This document shows, piece after piece, positions 1 to 6,123 of a stretch of DNA of 6,822 nucleotides. The stretch comes from an uncultured Peptococcaceae bacterium. Its GTDB lineage: Bacteria; Bacillota; Desulfotomaculia; Desulfotomaculales; Desulfallaceae. Under the pieces are notes generated by a model, which saw nothing but the letters and a program-made list of their open reading frames with translations, did not search any database and was not told the origin of the DNA. Both the position numbers and the translations under genes were made by a program. The stretch spans positions 1-6,822 of the forward strand of contig CAJYBN010000154.1 of assembly GCA_913064925.1 (NCBI GenBank), read 5' to 3'. How positions within the stretch are numbered: position 1 is the stretch's first letter; each line of letters starts with the position of its first letter.

Positions 1-651
1 CTCACAGCAAAAAGAAGCGCATTCCATAACTTTGCCCAGGTAATAGCACAGAGCTTCGGGAAAACCGGCCCGCAGCGCTGGAGCGGCAAAAATTACGCAG
101 TCGCTGGAACGCCCGCCTATGATGACATCGGCCCCCATGTCCAGCAATTTTATGTAGGGGTGCACTCCTGCCACCGCTACTACCCGATCGGTGCGCTCAA
201 TGTCCTCGAGAGTTAGGTCGGACCGCCCGTCTAACCCCTTGATCACTTTACCGGACTCTATTTTCTGCTTAAGGTAATCCTTATCCACTTCTGAGTAAAA
301 ATAGCCAAGTTTAAAAGGAGGTATTTTGTGCTTGGCGGCAAGCTCCTTGATAATATCCACGTACAAGTCCACCCGGCTGTTGGTTCCCGTGTCGCCGGCG
401 GAACCGATGATCATCGGCACACCCAGCTTGCGGGACTCCACCAGCATCACTTCCAGGTCGTGCTTTTGCCACTCCAGCGGGCTGGCGCATATATCAGCAC
501 CCAGGGGAACCGGGCCGATATCGTCGCTGCCCGAGTCAGCCAAAATGAAGTCCGGATTTGTGGCCACACCTCGGTAAAAGCTACCGGTTTTTATTGGCGC
601 AAAGCCCAAATGGCCGTTGGGACATAGAAACTTTAACTCTTTTTTTGCCAT
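1..651 (-). CDS. AtuA-like (DUF1446, acyclic terpene utilisation N-terminal domain) protein, 3' end beyond window
   Basis: 217 codons are visible, reading from an ATG at 651 to the left edge with no stop, so the C-terminal part is missing. I recognise the family from the N-terminal pattern CPNGHLGFAPIKTGSFYRG (residues 10-28), then DSGSDDIGPVPLGAD (39-53), the glycine-rich GSAGDTGTN (83-91) and GADVIIGGRSSD (173-184), all typical of AtuA/DUF1446 proteins. Full family members usually run to about 450 residues or more. AtuA is named from the acyclic terpene pathway of Pseudomonas citronellolis, but its reaction is not established, so the name does not imply terpene use here. No signal peptide or membrane span is visible, so it is probably cytosolic. 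A very strong ribosome binding site (AAGGAGGAGG, about 656-666) precedes the ATG. It is the last gene seen of the TRAP operon, with a GTTATAAC dyad just upstream. Family assignment is fairly sure; function is unknown. Confidence 0.85.
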   Translation of the reverse strand, partial: MAKKELKFLCPNGHLGFAPIKTGSFYRGVATNPDFILADSGSDDIGPVPLGADICASPLEWQKHDLEVMLVESRKLGVPMIIGSAGDTGTNSRVDLYVDIIKELAAKHKIPPFKLGYFYSEVDKDYLKQKIESGKVIKGLDGRSDLTLEDIERTDRVVAVAGVHPYIKLLDMGADVIIGGRSSDCVIFAAPALRAGFPEALCYYLGKVMECASFCCE

Positions 652-675
652 AAGGTCCTCCTCCTTGTTGTCATT

Positions 676-693
676 GTTATAACACGTTATAAC
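676..693. promoter_or_regulatory. GTTATAAC tandem dyad, candidate operator before the AtuA-like gene
   Basis: Two copies of the self-complementary octamer GTTATAAC (676-683 and 686-693) are separated by AC, giving an 18-bp dyad. It lies about 10 bp upstream of the AtuA-like gene's ribosome binding site. As RNA it would leave only a 2-nt loop, so a DNA-binding site is more likely than a hairpin. The core resembles GTTATAAT at 5107-5114 and GTTATATT at 5220-5227 in the gntR/operon control region, suggesting a common regulator such as the GntR/UTRA protein encoded here. The octamer also contains a -10-like TATAAC in either direction, but I found no good -35, so an internal promoter is unproven. 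Confidence 0.4.
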
Positions 694-715
694 CACATTC
701 GTTACACGCAACCGT

Positions 716-805
716 TTATCCTGCTGTGTAAGCAAATTTTTTTATAGCCAAAACGGCCGCCAGCCCGCCGCATAAGCCAATGGTCAAAGTGAGAACAACT
801 TGCAT
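716..805 (-). CDS. Small hydrophobic peptide (29 aa), probable single-span membrane protein
   Basis: A 29-codon frame runs from ATG at 805 to TAA at 716, in the gap between dctM and the AtuA-like gene. The peptide begins MQVVLTLTIGLCGG and ends AIKKFAYTAG. Residues 3-21 form one uninterrupted hydrophobic stretch rich in Val, Leu, Gly and Ala, followed by Lys22-Lys23, which fits a single membrane helix with a positively charged C-terminal flank. A GGGG run (814-817 on the minus strand) lies 8 nt before the ATG as a modest ribosome binding site. It starts 19 nt after the dctM stop codon, so it would be co-transcribed and could be translationally coupled. I do not recognise a family. It may be an accessory peptide of the TRAP transporter or a chance ORF; the strongly membrane-like composition favours a real gene. 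Confidence 0.45.
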   Translation of the reverse strand: MQVVLTLTIGLCGGLAAVLAIKKFAYTAG

Positions 806-824
806 AAGCAAAACCCCGTATTCC

Positions 825-2099
825 TCATTTGATACCCAGGATACCTATGCTCAGCCAGGGAACATAGGTGACCAAAAGCAAGTTAATCAACATAACCAAG
901 GCAAATGGCAGCGTGCCCCACAATACCCTTTGAATGGGTTCCTTCAAAATGCCGCTGACGATAAACAGGTTCATGCCCAGCGGGGGCGTAATCAAGGCCA
1001 GTTCCATGTTCATGACAAAAATGATAGCAAAATGGATAGGGTTAATACCCATTTCATACATAATGGGTATGAATATGGGCGAGGTGAGCAGTAATATGGA
1101 AACTATGTCAATAAAGCAGCCCAGCGCCAGCAGTGTAGCGTTTACGATAAGCAGAAATACCACCTTGGTGACGTTGCTGTCCAGCACTGCTGCAGTGATA
1201 TTTTGCGGGATGTGCAGTATTGTCAGCATATATCCGAAAACGGTAGCGCCGCCGATAATAAGCAGGATCATGGACGTCTTGCCCGCTGATTCGGCCAAGA
1301 TGTCAATCAAGTCTCTAATCCTTATCCCCTTGTAGACGAACAAGGCACAAAATAAAGCGTAGGCTACGGAAACCGCCGCGGCTTCCGTCGGCGTGAAAAT
1401 GCCACCGTATATCCCGCCGGCGATAATCACCGGGAGCACCATAACCCAGCTGGCTTTTTGTAGCCCCTTTTTAATTTCGGGCCAGCTGGCCCTTTCCTGC
1501 CTGACCAGCTTGTCTTTCCTCATCAAAAACAGCGCCATGAGCAGCAAGGACATGCTAAGCACAATGCCGGGCAGGATGCCGGCCATAAACAGCTTGCCCA
1601 CCGACTGCTCGGCCACTGTACCATACACAATCAGCGGGATGCTGGGGGGAATCAAAATACCAAGCCCCCCGGCCACACCGATAAGACCCATGGTGTATTT
1701 TTTATTGTAACCCCTTTTAATCATTTCCGGGATGATGATGGAACCTACGGCCACCGCCGTGGCTGAACTGGAACCGGAAACAGCAGCGAAAAACATGCAG
1801 GCGAAAACGCCCACTGCCGCCAGGCCGCCCTTCAAGTGACCGATAAGCACGTCAAACCCGTGTATCAGGTGCTTGGTCACACCCCCGGCCACCATTATCT
1901 CGGCCGCCAGAATAAAAAACGGTATGGCCATAAGAATGAAACTATCTATACTGACAAAGGACATTTGGGGGATAGCCAGCAATACCTCCCCGCCCATCAT
2001 TAAGTACAAGGTTATAAGCCCGGCCAGGCCGAGAGCAAAGGCAATGGGTAACCCACACAATAAAAGCACTATCAGCGTTCCAATAGCTAGTACCGTCAC
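825..2099 (-). CDS. dctM: TRAP transporter large membrane subunit (DctM family)
   Basis: This is the large, roughly 12-span integral membrane subunit of a tripartite ATP-independent periplasmic (TRAP) transporter. It is the channel that couples solute uptake to an ion gradient, usually sodium. With the GTG at 2099 it has 424 residues, the usual family length. Signatures include AAVSGSSSATAVAVGSIIIP (residues 105-124) and GGLGILIPPSIPLIVYG (144-160), the classic DctM motifs, and hydrophobic spans throughout. I prefer the GTG at 2099 because it overlaps the dctQ stop (GTGA, 4-nt overlap) and begins TVLAIGTLIVLLL directly at the first membrane span. An in-frame ATG at 2126 would add nine polar residues encoded inside dctQ. 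Purine-rich GGAGATGGAG precedes the GTG. The overlap implies translational coupling with dctQ. Confidence 0.95.
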   Translation of the reverse strand: MTVLAIGTLIVLLLCGLPIAFALGLAGLITLYLMMGGEVLLAIPQMSFVSIDSFILMAIPFFILAAEIMVAGGVTKHLIHGFDVLIGHLKGGLAAVGVFACMFFAAVSGSSSATAVAVGSIIIPEMIKRGYNKKYTMGLIGVAGGLGILIPPSIPLIVYGTVAEQSVGKLFMAGILPGIVLSMSLLLMALFLMRKDKLVRQERASWPEIKKGLQKASWVMVLPVIIAGGIYGGIFTPTEAAAVSVAYALFCALFVYKGIRIRDLIDILAESAGKTSMILLIIGGATVFGYMLTILHIPQNITAAVLDSNVTKVVFLLIVNATLLALGCFIDIVSILLLTSPIFIPIMYEMGINPIHFAIIFVMNMELALITPPLGMNLFIVSGILKEPIQRVLWGTLPFALVMLINLLLVTYVPWLSIGILGIK

Positions 2100-2653
2100 C
2101 GCTGCTCCATCTCCTCTCCGGCCCAATCCCCGCAGCGTAAAGCATTAATGTTTTCCATTGCCTTTTGGGCAAACCTGACGATAAAAAGCATGGCTCCCAC
2201 GGGAACCGCCAGGCGCGGTATAAACATGGGCAAGCGCCAGGCCGACGTCGTGCGCTCGTCGATAAGTATGGAATTGTGCACCAGCTGCATGCCCTTGACG
2301 GCAAGCAAAATACAGTAGGCTATCCCGGCCAGGTAGGCGAACGTCTGCAGCACCAGCCTGGTTCTCACGGGCAGCCTGATGGTCAAAATGTCCACCGTAA
2401 TATGCACGTTGTTTTTCAAAGCCAGGCTGCCGCCTACAAATACGCTCCAAATTATCAGGTAGCGCACGGCTTCTTCAATAATGGAGGAGGAGTATCCGAA
2501 ACAGAAGCGTAAAATTACCGCCACTACAACCAGCAAGGTGGCAATTCCCAGGAATATACCGCTGATATATTTTTCAACGTTGGATAAAACGGCGTCCCAG
2601 CGCTGCTCGACTTTCAACGTTCTATACTCATCTTTTCCAGCAGTGGCAGGCAT
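2096..2653 (-). CDS. dctQ: TRAP transporter small membrane subunit (DctQ family)
   Basis: This 185-residue protein (start MPATAGKDEYRT) has four predicted membrane spans at about residues 30-52, 58-78, 99-120 and 141-162, the standard DctQ topology. The family-typical ARG/Glu-rich segment IIEEAVRYLIIWSVFVGG (58-75), followed by the ALKNNVHITVD stretch (78-88), supports the assignment. DctQ pairs with DctM in the membrane and is needed for uptake from the binding protein. The ATG at 2653 is chosen because GAAAGGTGGGG lies just upstream (about 2657-2667). A longer in-frame reading from 2722 would place unusual residues across the dctP-dctQ hairpin and lacks a ribosome binding site. The gene follows dctP by 83 nt and overlaps dctM by 4 nt. 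Confidence 0.92.
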   Translation of the reverse strand: MPATAGKDEYRTLKVEQRWDAVLSNVEKYISGIFLGIATLLVVVAVILRFCFGYSSSIIEEAVRYLIIWSVFVGGSLALKNNVHITVDILTIRLPVRTRLVLQTFAYLAGIAYCILLAVKGMQLVHNSILIDERTTSAWRLPMFIPRLAVPVGAMLFIVRFAQKAMENINALRCGDWAGEEMEQR

Positions 2654-2683
2654 TTTTCCCCACCTTTCATATCGGTGATGATA

Positions 2684-2730
2684 GCAAGGCCTTGACCCGA
2701 GTAGGTTCATGTACCGGGACAAGGCCTTGC
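2684..2730 (-). other. Strong intercistronic stem-loop between dctP and dctQ
   Basis: GCAAGGCCTTG (2684-2694) and CAAGGCCTTGC (2720-2730) are perfect 11-bp inverted repeats. After an A:A mismatch the stem continues with CCCG (2696-2699) against CGGG (2715-2718). No run of U follows on the minus-strand transcript, so it is not a standard intrinsic terminator. It begins 6 nt after the dctP stop codon and ends before the dctQ ribosome binding site. The likely role, by analogy with other binding-protein transport operons, is to protect the 3' end of dctP mRNA or dampen read-through, so that the binding protein is made in excess of the membrane subunits. Confidence 0.75.
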
Positions 2731-2736
2731 CGCATT

Positions 2737-3795
2737 TTAGCTGTTGTTGGTTACAAATTCTTGTGTTCTTTCAATGATGTCCTTCCCTACCCGTTCACTT
2801 ATTTCGTCGTAAACCACGGACAGTTTATCCACCCAAGCCTGGCGCTGTTCCGGAGTCAGCTCGTGAACCTGGATGCCGCCTTCTGTAAGGATTTTAATGG
2901 ACTTTTCCTCAAGTTTGGCCAGCTCATCACGGTTCATTTGAATGGCTTCGTCAACCGATTCCCGGATGATTTGCTGTTGTTGCTCGGAAAGGCCGTTCCA
3001 GAAGTTCAGGCCCATGACCACGGGATAGGCGATGGCGCTGATCCGTGCCTTGGTCATGTGCGGAGCCACTTCATAAAACTTGTTGGGAGCGGCGTAAGTA
3101 ACCGTGGTAAATAAGCCGTCCACCATGCCCTGCTCCATGGCCATGTATACCTCGCTGGCGGCCATGGAAATGGGGTTGCCGCCAAGCGCCTTCACGCTAA
3201 GTTCCAGGGCGGCGCTGTGCACCCGCAGGTTTTTACCATTAAAGTCGGATATTTCCACCAGCGGCTCCTTAGTAAACGCATCCAGCGGCACGTTGGAAAT
3301 ATAACCTAACCCTTTGTAGCCCTTTGCTTCCACCTTTTGCAGCAGTTCCCGGCCTATTTCACCGTCCTGGAACTTATAAAACGTCTCGGAATTGGGGAAA
3401 AGCATGGGCAGGTCGAATACTTCAAATTCCGGTACGACACCTGACATGTAACCGGTGCTGGCTATACTCATTTGAATGACGCCGTTGCGCACCGCTTCCA
3501 GGGCGGCCTTGGGTGAGGAATAAAGCTGTCCTTGGTGGTATAAGTCAACCTTGATTTTACCGCCGCTTTTCTCTTCCACTACCTTCTTAAAATTCTCAGC
3601 CCATACTCCCTTGGCGTGTGTGGCCGGTGACTCGTGGGCCAGCTTGATGGTTATTTCCTTTACCTGTTCCCCCTGCTGGTCCTGGGCCGCTTGATCGCTG
3701 CCGCCACCTCCACCGCAGCCCCCTAAAAACACCGTCACGGTGAGTGCCAAAACCAGCGCCACCGTCGCCATAAAACCGCGATGTTTTGATTTCAA
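2737..3795 (-). CDS. dctP: TRAP transporter solute-binding lipoprotein (DctP family)
   Basis: This 352-residue extracytoplasmic receptor captures the substrate and hands it to DctQM. The N-terminus has Lys/Arg residues 2-6, a hydrophobic core (9-24) and a lipobox LGGC with the lipidated cysteine at 27, followed by a Gly/Gln-rich linker. A membrane-anchored receptor of this kind is usual in Gram-positive bacteria. The mature domain begins ITIKLAHESPATHAKG (48-63). It carries the DctP segment DFNGKNLRVHSA (184-195), whose Arg191 matches the conserved arginine that binds the substrate carboxylate in this family, and SEVYMAMEQGMVDG (214-227). The start is TTG at 3795, with AGGAGGT at 3803-3809 correctly spaced. 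Arg191 suggests a carboxylate ligand, but the ligand itself cannot be named. The gene lies 86 nt after the DUF4392 gene, with no terminator between. Confidence 0.95.
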   Translation of the reverse strand: MKSKHRGFMATVALVLALTVTVFLGGCGGGGGSDQAAQDQQGEQVKEITIKLAHESPATHAKGVWAENFKKVVEEKSGGKIKVDLYHQGQLYSSPKAALEAVRNGVIQMSIASTGYMSGVVPEFEVFDLPMLFPNSETFYKFQDGEIGRELLQKVEAKGYKGLGYISNVPLDAFTKEPLVEISDFNGKNLRVHSAALELSVKALGGNPISMAASEVYMAMEQGMVDGLFTTVTYAAPNKFYEVAPHMTKARISAIAYPVVMGLNFWNGLSEQQQQIIRESVDEAIQMNRDELAKLEEKSIKILTEGGIQVHELTPEQRQAWVDKLSVVYDEISERVGKDIIERTQEFVTNNS

Positions 3796-3881
3796 ATTCT
3801 ACACCTCCTGTAAATTTATAAACGGTTTAAATACATCGCCGTTAATTTAGGGAATTAAGCAAACACCCCCTTTGCATCTTT

Positions 3882-4925
3882 TTAAGCCTTTTTCTTAGTT
3901 TCCGCTTTTAGCCATTGCACCACCAGTTCCCTCAACATTCGGACAAATGCCCGGTGTACCGGAGCCGGCAGCCCGTCGGCGCTGGGAGCTACGTAGCCGG
4001 TTATCCCGTCTATGAACCTGGCGTCGGCACAACGCCACAATATCCTTTCCTCCAGATCCTGGTCATGCATTACTTCCGGTTCTTTCAGCACGGCAGCCAG
4101 TGCCGCGGCAACCCCGTACGCACCCCAGTTGGATATTGACGCCGTCACTAACACATCGGTTACCCGCGAGGGAGCTATGCCGCCACCGCACCCGCACAGG
4201 CATTGCTTTCCGTAGGGAATGTGCTCTTCAATGGCTTCCCGTATCACTCCCATACCCACTTCGTTGCCCCCGTCACCTATACCAATGGAAGCAATGCCCC
4301 TGGCGGCAGCAGTTTCCACAAGCATGTCCGCCTTGGCCATATGCTCGGTTGTTTCCGCGCCTCGGCTGGTGTGGATATATCCTTTATCATTCATGCCGCC
4401 TTTTTCTATTACCACCACGCCGGAGGGCCTGTACTTGGCGCAAACCTCTTCTGCATAACGCTTTGCTTCCTTAACATCCGTCGGCAGGGCGAGCACCGCT
4501 GCGGCGTGTATGGGCGCGTGCGAGCCGGCAGCTGCCAGAGCCTCCTCGGGAGACAGGACCCTCAGGCCCGCCCCTTCCATAACTTTAGCCATAGCCCCAA
4601 CCAAATTATCTTCTATAAAGATGATGGGAACTGCACGCAGGCCCTTGTGTAAAGCCAGGGCAAGCGCGGCCGCTCCCGGGGGTCCGTCCGTTTCGGCAAT
4701 TTCCGGCGTTATGTGCGGCCTGTCGGGCCACCCCGTAGCTATAAACACCGCATCCCCCGGCCCTACTCGTTCAGACAGCAGTTGCGCAGCCGCCAGCGCT
4801 AAGGGCTTGCCGGCTTTCTCCCGTGCATAGGGATAAAGAATTTTAATGACCCCCCTGGCGGCAATATCCAGTGTAATCATTTGGTCGATTTGTTCACCTA
4901 TTTTAAGTAATTCCGGTCTATCCAT
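3882..4925 (-). CDS. DUF4392 protein, D-glutamate cyclase-like C-terminal domain
   Basis: This 347-residue, probably cytosolic protein resembles the DUF4392 domain that forms the C-terminal part of mitochondrial D-glutamate cyclase (DGLUCY), an enzyme that interconverts D-glutamate and 5-oxo-D-proline. Supporting features are IATGWPDRPHITPEIAETDG (residues 62-81), EKGGMNDKGYIHTSRG (174-189), the hallmark GIGDGGNEVGMG (215-226) and SISNWGAYGVAAALA (263-277). There is no N-terminal DUF1445 domain, so this is a stand-alone version. CLCGCGGG (242-249) places three cysteines on alternate positions, which could bind a metal. The ATG at 4925 has AAAGGAG upstream at good spacing. It is the first annotated gene of the TRAP operon and divergent from the GntR regulator. 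The domain call is good; the substrate is unknown and need not be glutamate. Confidence 0.85.
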   Translation of the reverse strand: MDRPELLKIGEQIDQMITLDIAARGVIKILYPYAREKAGKPLALAAAQLLSERVGPGDAVFIATGWPDRPHITPEIAETDGPPGAAALALALHKGLRAVPIIFIEDNLVGAMAKVMEGAGLRVLSPEEALAAAGSHAPIHAAAVLALPTDVKEAKRYAEEVCAKYRPSGVVVIEKGGMNDKGYIHTSRGAETTEHMAKADMLVETAAARGIASIGIGDGGNEVGMGVIREAIEEHIPYGKQCLCGCGGGIAPSRVTDVLVTASISNWGAYGVAAALAAVLKEPEVMHDQDLEERILWRCADARFIDGITGYVAPSADGLPAPVHRAFVRMLRELVVQWLKAETKKKA

Positions 4926-4971
4926 TTTCCCTTCTCCTTTACCGCTTGGGAATTAGTTGTTATACCAATTT

Positions 4972-5061
4972 TCATAAGCTGAACACTGCATATGTGAATT
5001 CAACCCGTAACGTCGATCCCCTGCCAGCAATATCCCCCAATAAAGGCCCGGAGCCGAACAA
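4972..5061 (-). CDS. Possible 29-codon leader ORF upstream of the DUF4392 gene
   Basis: A near-perfect ribosome binding site, GGGAGGTGAT (minus strand, 5063-5072), stands far from any annotated start. Five nucleotides after its GGAGG core is a TTG at 5061 opening a 29-codon frame that ends in TGA at 4972, 46 nt before the DUF4392 ATG. The peptide would start (fM)FGSGPLLGDIAGRG and end YAVFSL. It matches no family I recognise and has no signal peptide. A second frame over the same DNA is open for 36 codons (5063 down to a TAA at 4953) without a good start, and includes GDRRYGLNSH. So the segment could be a leader peptide, a remnant of a coding gene or a dispersed element. The case rests mainly on the ribosome binding site. 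Confidence 0.3.
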   Translation of the reverse strand: MFGSGPLLGDIAGRGSTLRVEFTYAVFSL

Positions 5062-5102
5062 TATCACCTCCCAACTAGTTTTGTTAATCATACTACTTCA
5101 TT

Positions 5103-5118
5103 ACATGTTATAATATGT
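5103..5118. promoter_or_regulatory. Dyad ACATGTTATAATATGT, candidate operator / -10 region of the TRAP operon
   Basis: This 16-bp near-palindrome (7 of 8 positions symmetric) lies upstream of the operon leader. Read leftwards it contains -10-like hexamers (TATTAT at 5110-5115, TATAAC at 5107-5112), so a protein bound here could block the operon promoter. I found no convincing -35 at 16-18 nt, so the promoter itself is uncertain. The core GTTATAA also occurs twice before the AtuA-like gene (676-693), and the site matches 5217-5232 at about 12 of 16 positions. GntR-family regulators commonly bind short AT-rich dyads next to their own gene, which makes the encoded regulator the natural candidate. 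Confidence 0.4.
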
Positions 5119-5197
5119 TTTTCATCTATTCGACTTTTCGTGAAAAACTCCTTCTGTTTATCACATTTTTTTCAATAAAAATAGTCAAGCAAAAATA

Positions 5198-5232
5198 TTG
5201 CCAATAAAAATATAATCATGTTATATTGTTTA
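5198..5232 (+). promoter_or_regulatory. Candidate gntR promoter with overlapping GTTATA site
   Basis: TTGCCA (5198-5203, 5 of 6 to the -35 consensus) and TATATT (5222-5227, 5 of 6 to the -10 consensus) are separated by 18 nt and would start RNA near 5234, about 45 nt before the gntR ATG. The -10 lies inside CATGTTATATTGTTT, similar to the dyad at 5103-5118, so negative autoregulation is plausible. Perfect TATAAT hexamers also occur at 5211-5216 and 5244-5249, but neither has a good -35 at the right distance. Confidence 0.45.
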
Positions 5233-5278
5233 TATGCGATTTTTATAATAAGCAATATGTTAAGTAAGGGAGAACGAT

Positions 5279-6100
5279 ATGCTCTCGCCGGAAAAGTCCA
5301 CCCCTCTGTATTTGCAGTTGAAAGAATTAATTAAGAAAGAAATACAAAACGGCAATTTACAGCCCAACGACCGACTGCCGTCTGAAAAAGAAATGTGCGA
5401 TACCTACAAGGTCAGCAGGATTACCGTGCGGCAGGCGCTGGCGGAACTGGTAAACGAAGGGCTGGTTTACAGGATCCACGGCAAAGGTACCTTTGTGGCC
5501 AACCCCAGGCTGGAACAGGAACTGGTGAAGGTAACCCCCTTTGCAGAAACACTGCGCCGGAAAGGGATCAAACCTTCTACGAAGTACCTGAAGAGCCAAA
5601 TAATTCCGGCCGATTTCAACCTGGCCACCCTGCTGGCCATACCGTTGGAAGCCAATATCGTTCACTTGCGCCTGTTGGGTCTGGGAGATAATGAACCTTT
5701 GGTTGTGTACAATTCCTATTTCCCGGAGTACATCGGCATAAAAATGATGGAACTGGCCCAGCAAAAAGCCAAAAGAAAGCAATCTTTTTCCACTTACGAC
5801 TTATATAATGAAATCAGCCATGTTACCCCTTCCATGTTAACCCAATCCTTTGAAGCCACTGTCGCCGACAAAAAAACGGCTAAAATTTTGGAGGTCAATC
5901 CTGGCCACCCCTTATTACAGATAACCACGGTGGTATATACCGTGGAAGGTCATCCCGTAGAATACAGGATTGCAGCCTACCGGGGTGAGAAATATCGCTT
6001 CCATATAACCAGGCCGGCGCAACATTTTGGCACACACAAAAACAGCTCGGCTAAGCTCCATGCCAGGCTCAACTCGGCCGGGCCAACCCCGAGCCATTGA
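5279..6100 (+). CDS. GntR-family transcriptional regulator with UTRA domain (HutC type)
   Basis: This 273-residue DNA-binding regulator has a winged helix-turn-helix over residues 7-74. Typical signatures are PLYLQLKELIKKEI (9-22), RLPSEKEMCDTYKVSRITVR (32-51) with the recognition helix at SRITVRQALAEL (46-57), and the wing RIHGKGTFVANP (65-76). The UTRA ligand-binding domain spans about 86-245, ending EYRIAAYRGEKYRFHITRP; in this family it binds a small effector that changes DNA affinity. A polar tail of about 25 residues follows the domain. The ATG at 5279 has AAGGGAG upstream. Divergence from the DUF4392-TRAP operon, with repeated dyads in the shared spacer, makes it the probable local regulator, most likely a substrate-relieved repressor. 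The effector is unknown. Confidence 0.93.
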   Translation: MLSPEKSTPLYLQLKELIKKEIQNGNLQPNDRLPSEKEMCDTYKVSRITVRQALAELVNEGLVYRIHGKGTFVANPRLEQELVKVTPFAETLRRKGIKPSTKYLKSQIIPADFNLATLLAIPLEANIVHLRLLGLGDNEPLVVYNSYFPEYIGIKMMELAQQKAKRKQSFSTYDLYNEISHVTPSMLTQSFEATVADKKTAKILEVNPGHPLLQITTVVYTVEGHPVEYRIAAYRGEKYRFHITRPAQHFGTHKNSSAKLHARLNSAGPTPSH

Positions 6101-6112
6101 CCCCCGGCTCGG
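6089..6112 (+). other. Hairpin across the gntR stop codon
   Basis: CCGAGCC (6089-6095) pairs with GGCTCGG (6106-6112) around a 10-nt loop that contains the TGA stop (6098-6100). GAGCC could alternatively pair with GGCTC at 6066-6070 inside the gene. No U-tract follows directly; the real terminator is the next hairpin. It may only add stability to the mRNA 3' end. Confidence 0.4.
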
Positions 6113-6123
6113 TGTAAAATACC

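Larger units (their letters stand above)
4926..5278. other. Divergent control region between the TRAP operon and the GntR/UTRA gene
   Basis: This 353-nt spacer has two parts. The part next to the operon (4926-5072) has moderate GC and would be the mRNA leader. It contains a ribosome binding site with a 29-codon ORF, and an inverted repeat in which GAACAC (4981-4986) can pair with GTG and TTC of the same strand near 4994-5000, with a 2-nt bulge. The part next to gntR (5073-5278) is very AT-rich and holds the gntR promoter candidate, two GTTATA-type sites and a repeated CAATAAAAATA (5173-5183 and 5202-5212). I see no recognised riboswitch class. Confidence 0.6.

Noticed and set aside
2100..2126. 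Longer dctM reading starting at ATG 2126
   Set aside because: It adds nine polar residues lying inside dctQ. The GTG at 2099 gives the typical overlap and starts at the first membrane span.
2654..2722. Longer dctQ reading starting at 2722
   Set aside because: It would translate through the dctP-dctQ hairpin, lacks a ribosome binding site, and the ATG at 2653 is well placed.
3796..3881. Internal promoter between the DUF4392 gene and dctP
   Set aside because: The spacer is AT-rich but gives no -35/-10 pair with good spacing and match.
780..4830. Many plus-strand ORFs of 60-150 codons opposite the TRAP and DUF4392 genes
   Set aside because: All lie antisense to well-supported genes with family motifs, and their translations show no recognisable domain. 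They are shadow frames.
4926..5072. Known riboswitch in the operon leader
   Set aside because: No conserved core of a class I know is visible, and no terminator or anti-terminator pair precedes the DUF4392 gene.
5357..5782. 141-codon minus-strand ORF inside the GntR/UTRA gene
   Set aside because: It is antisense to a clear GntR/UTRA gene, has no family motif and no ribosome binding site I could support.
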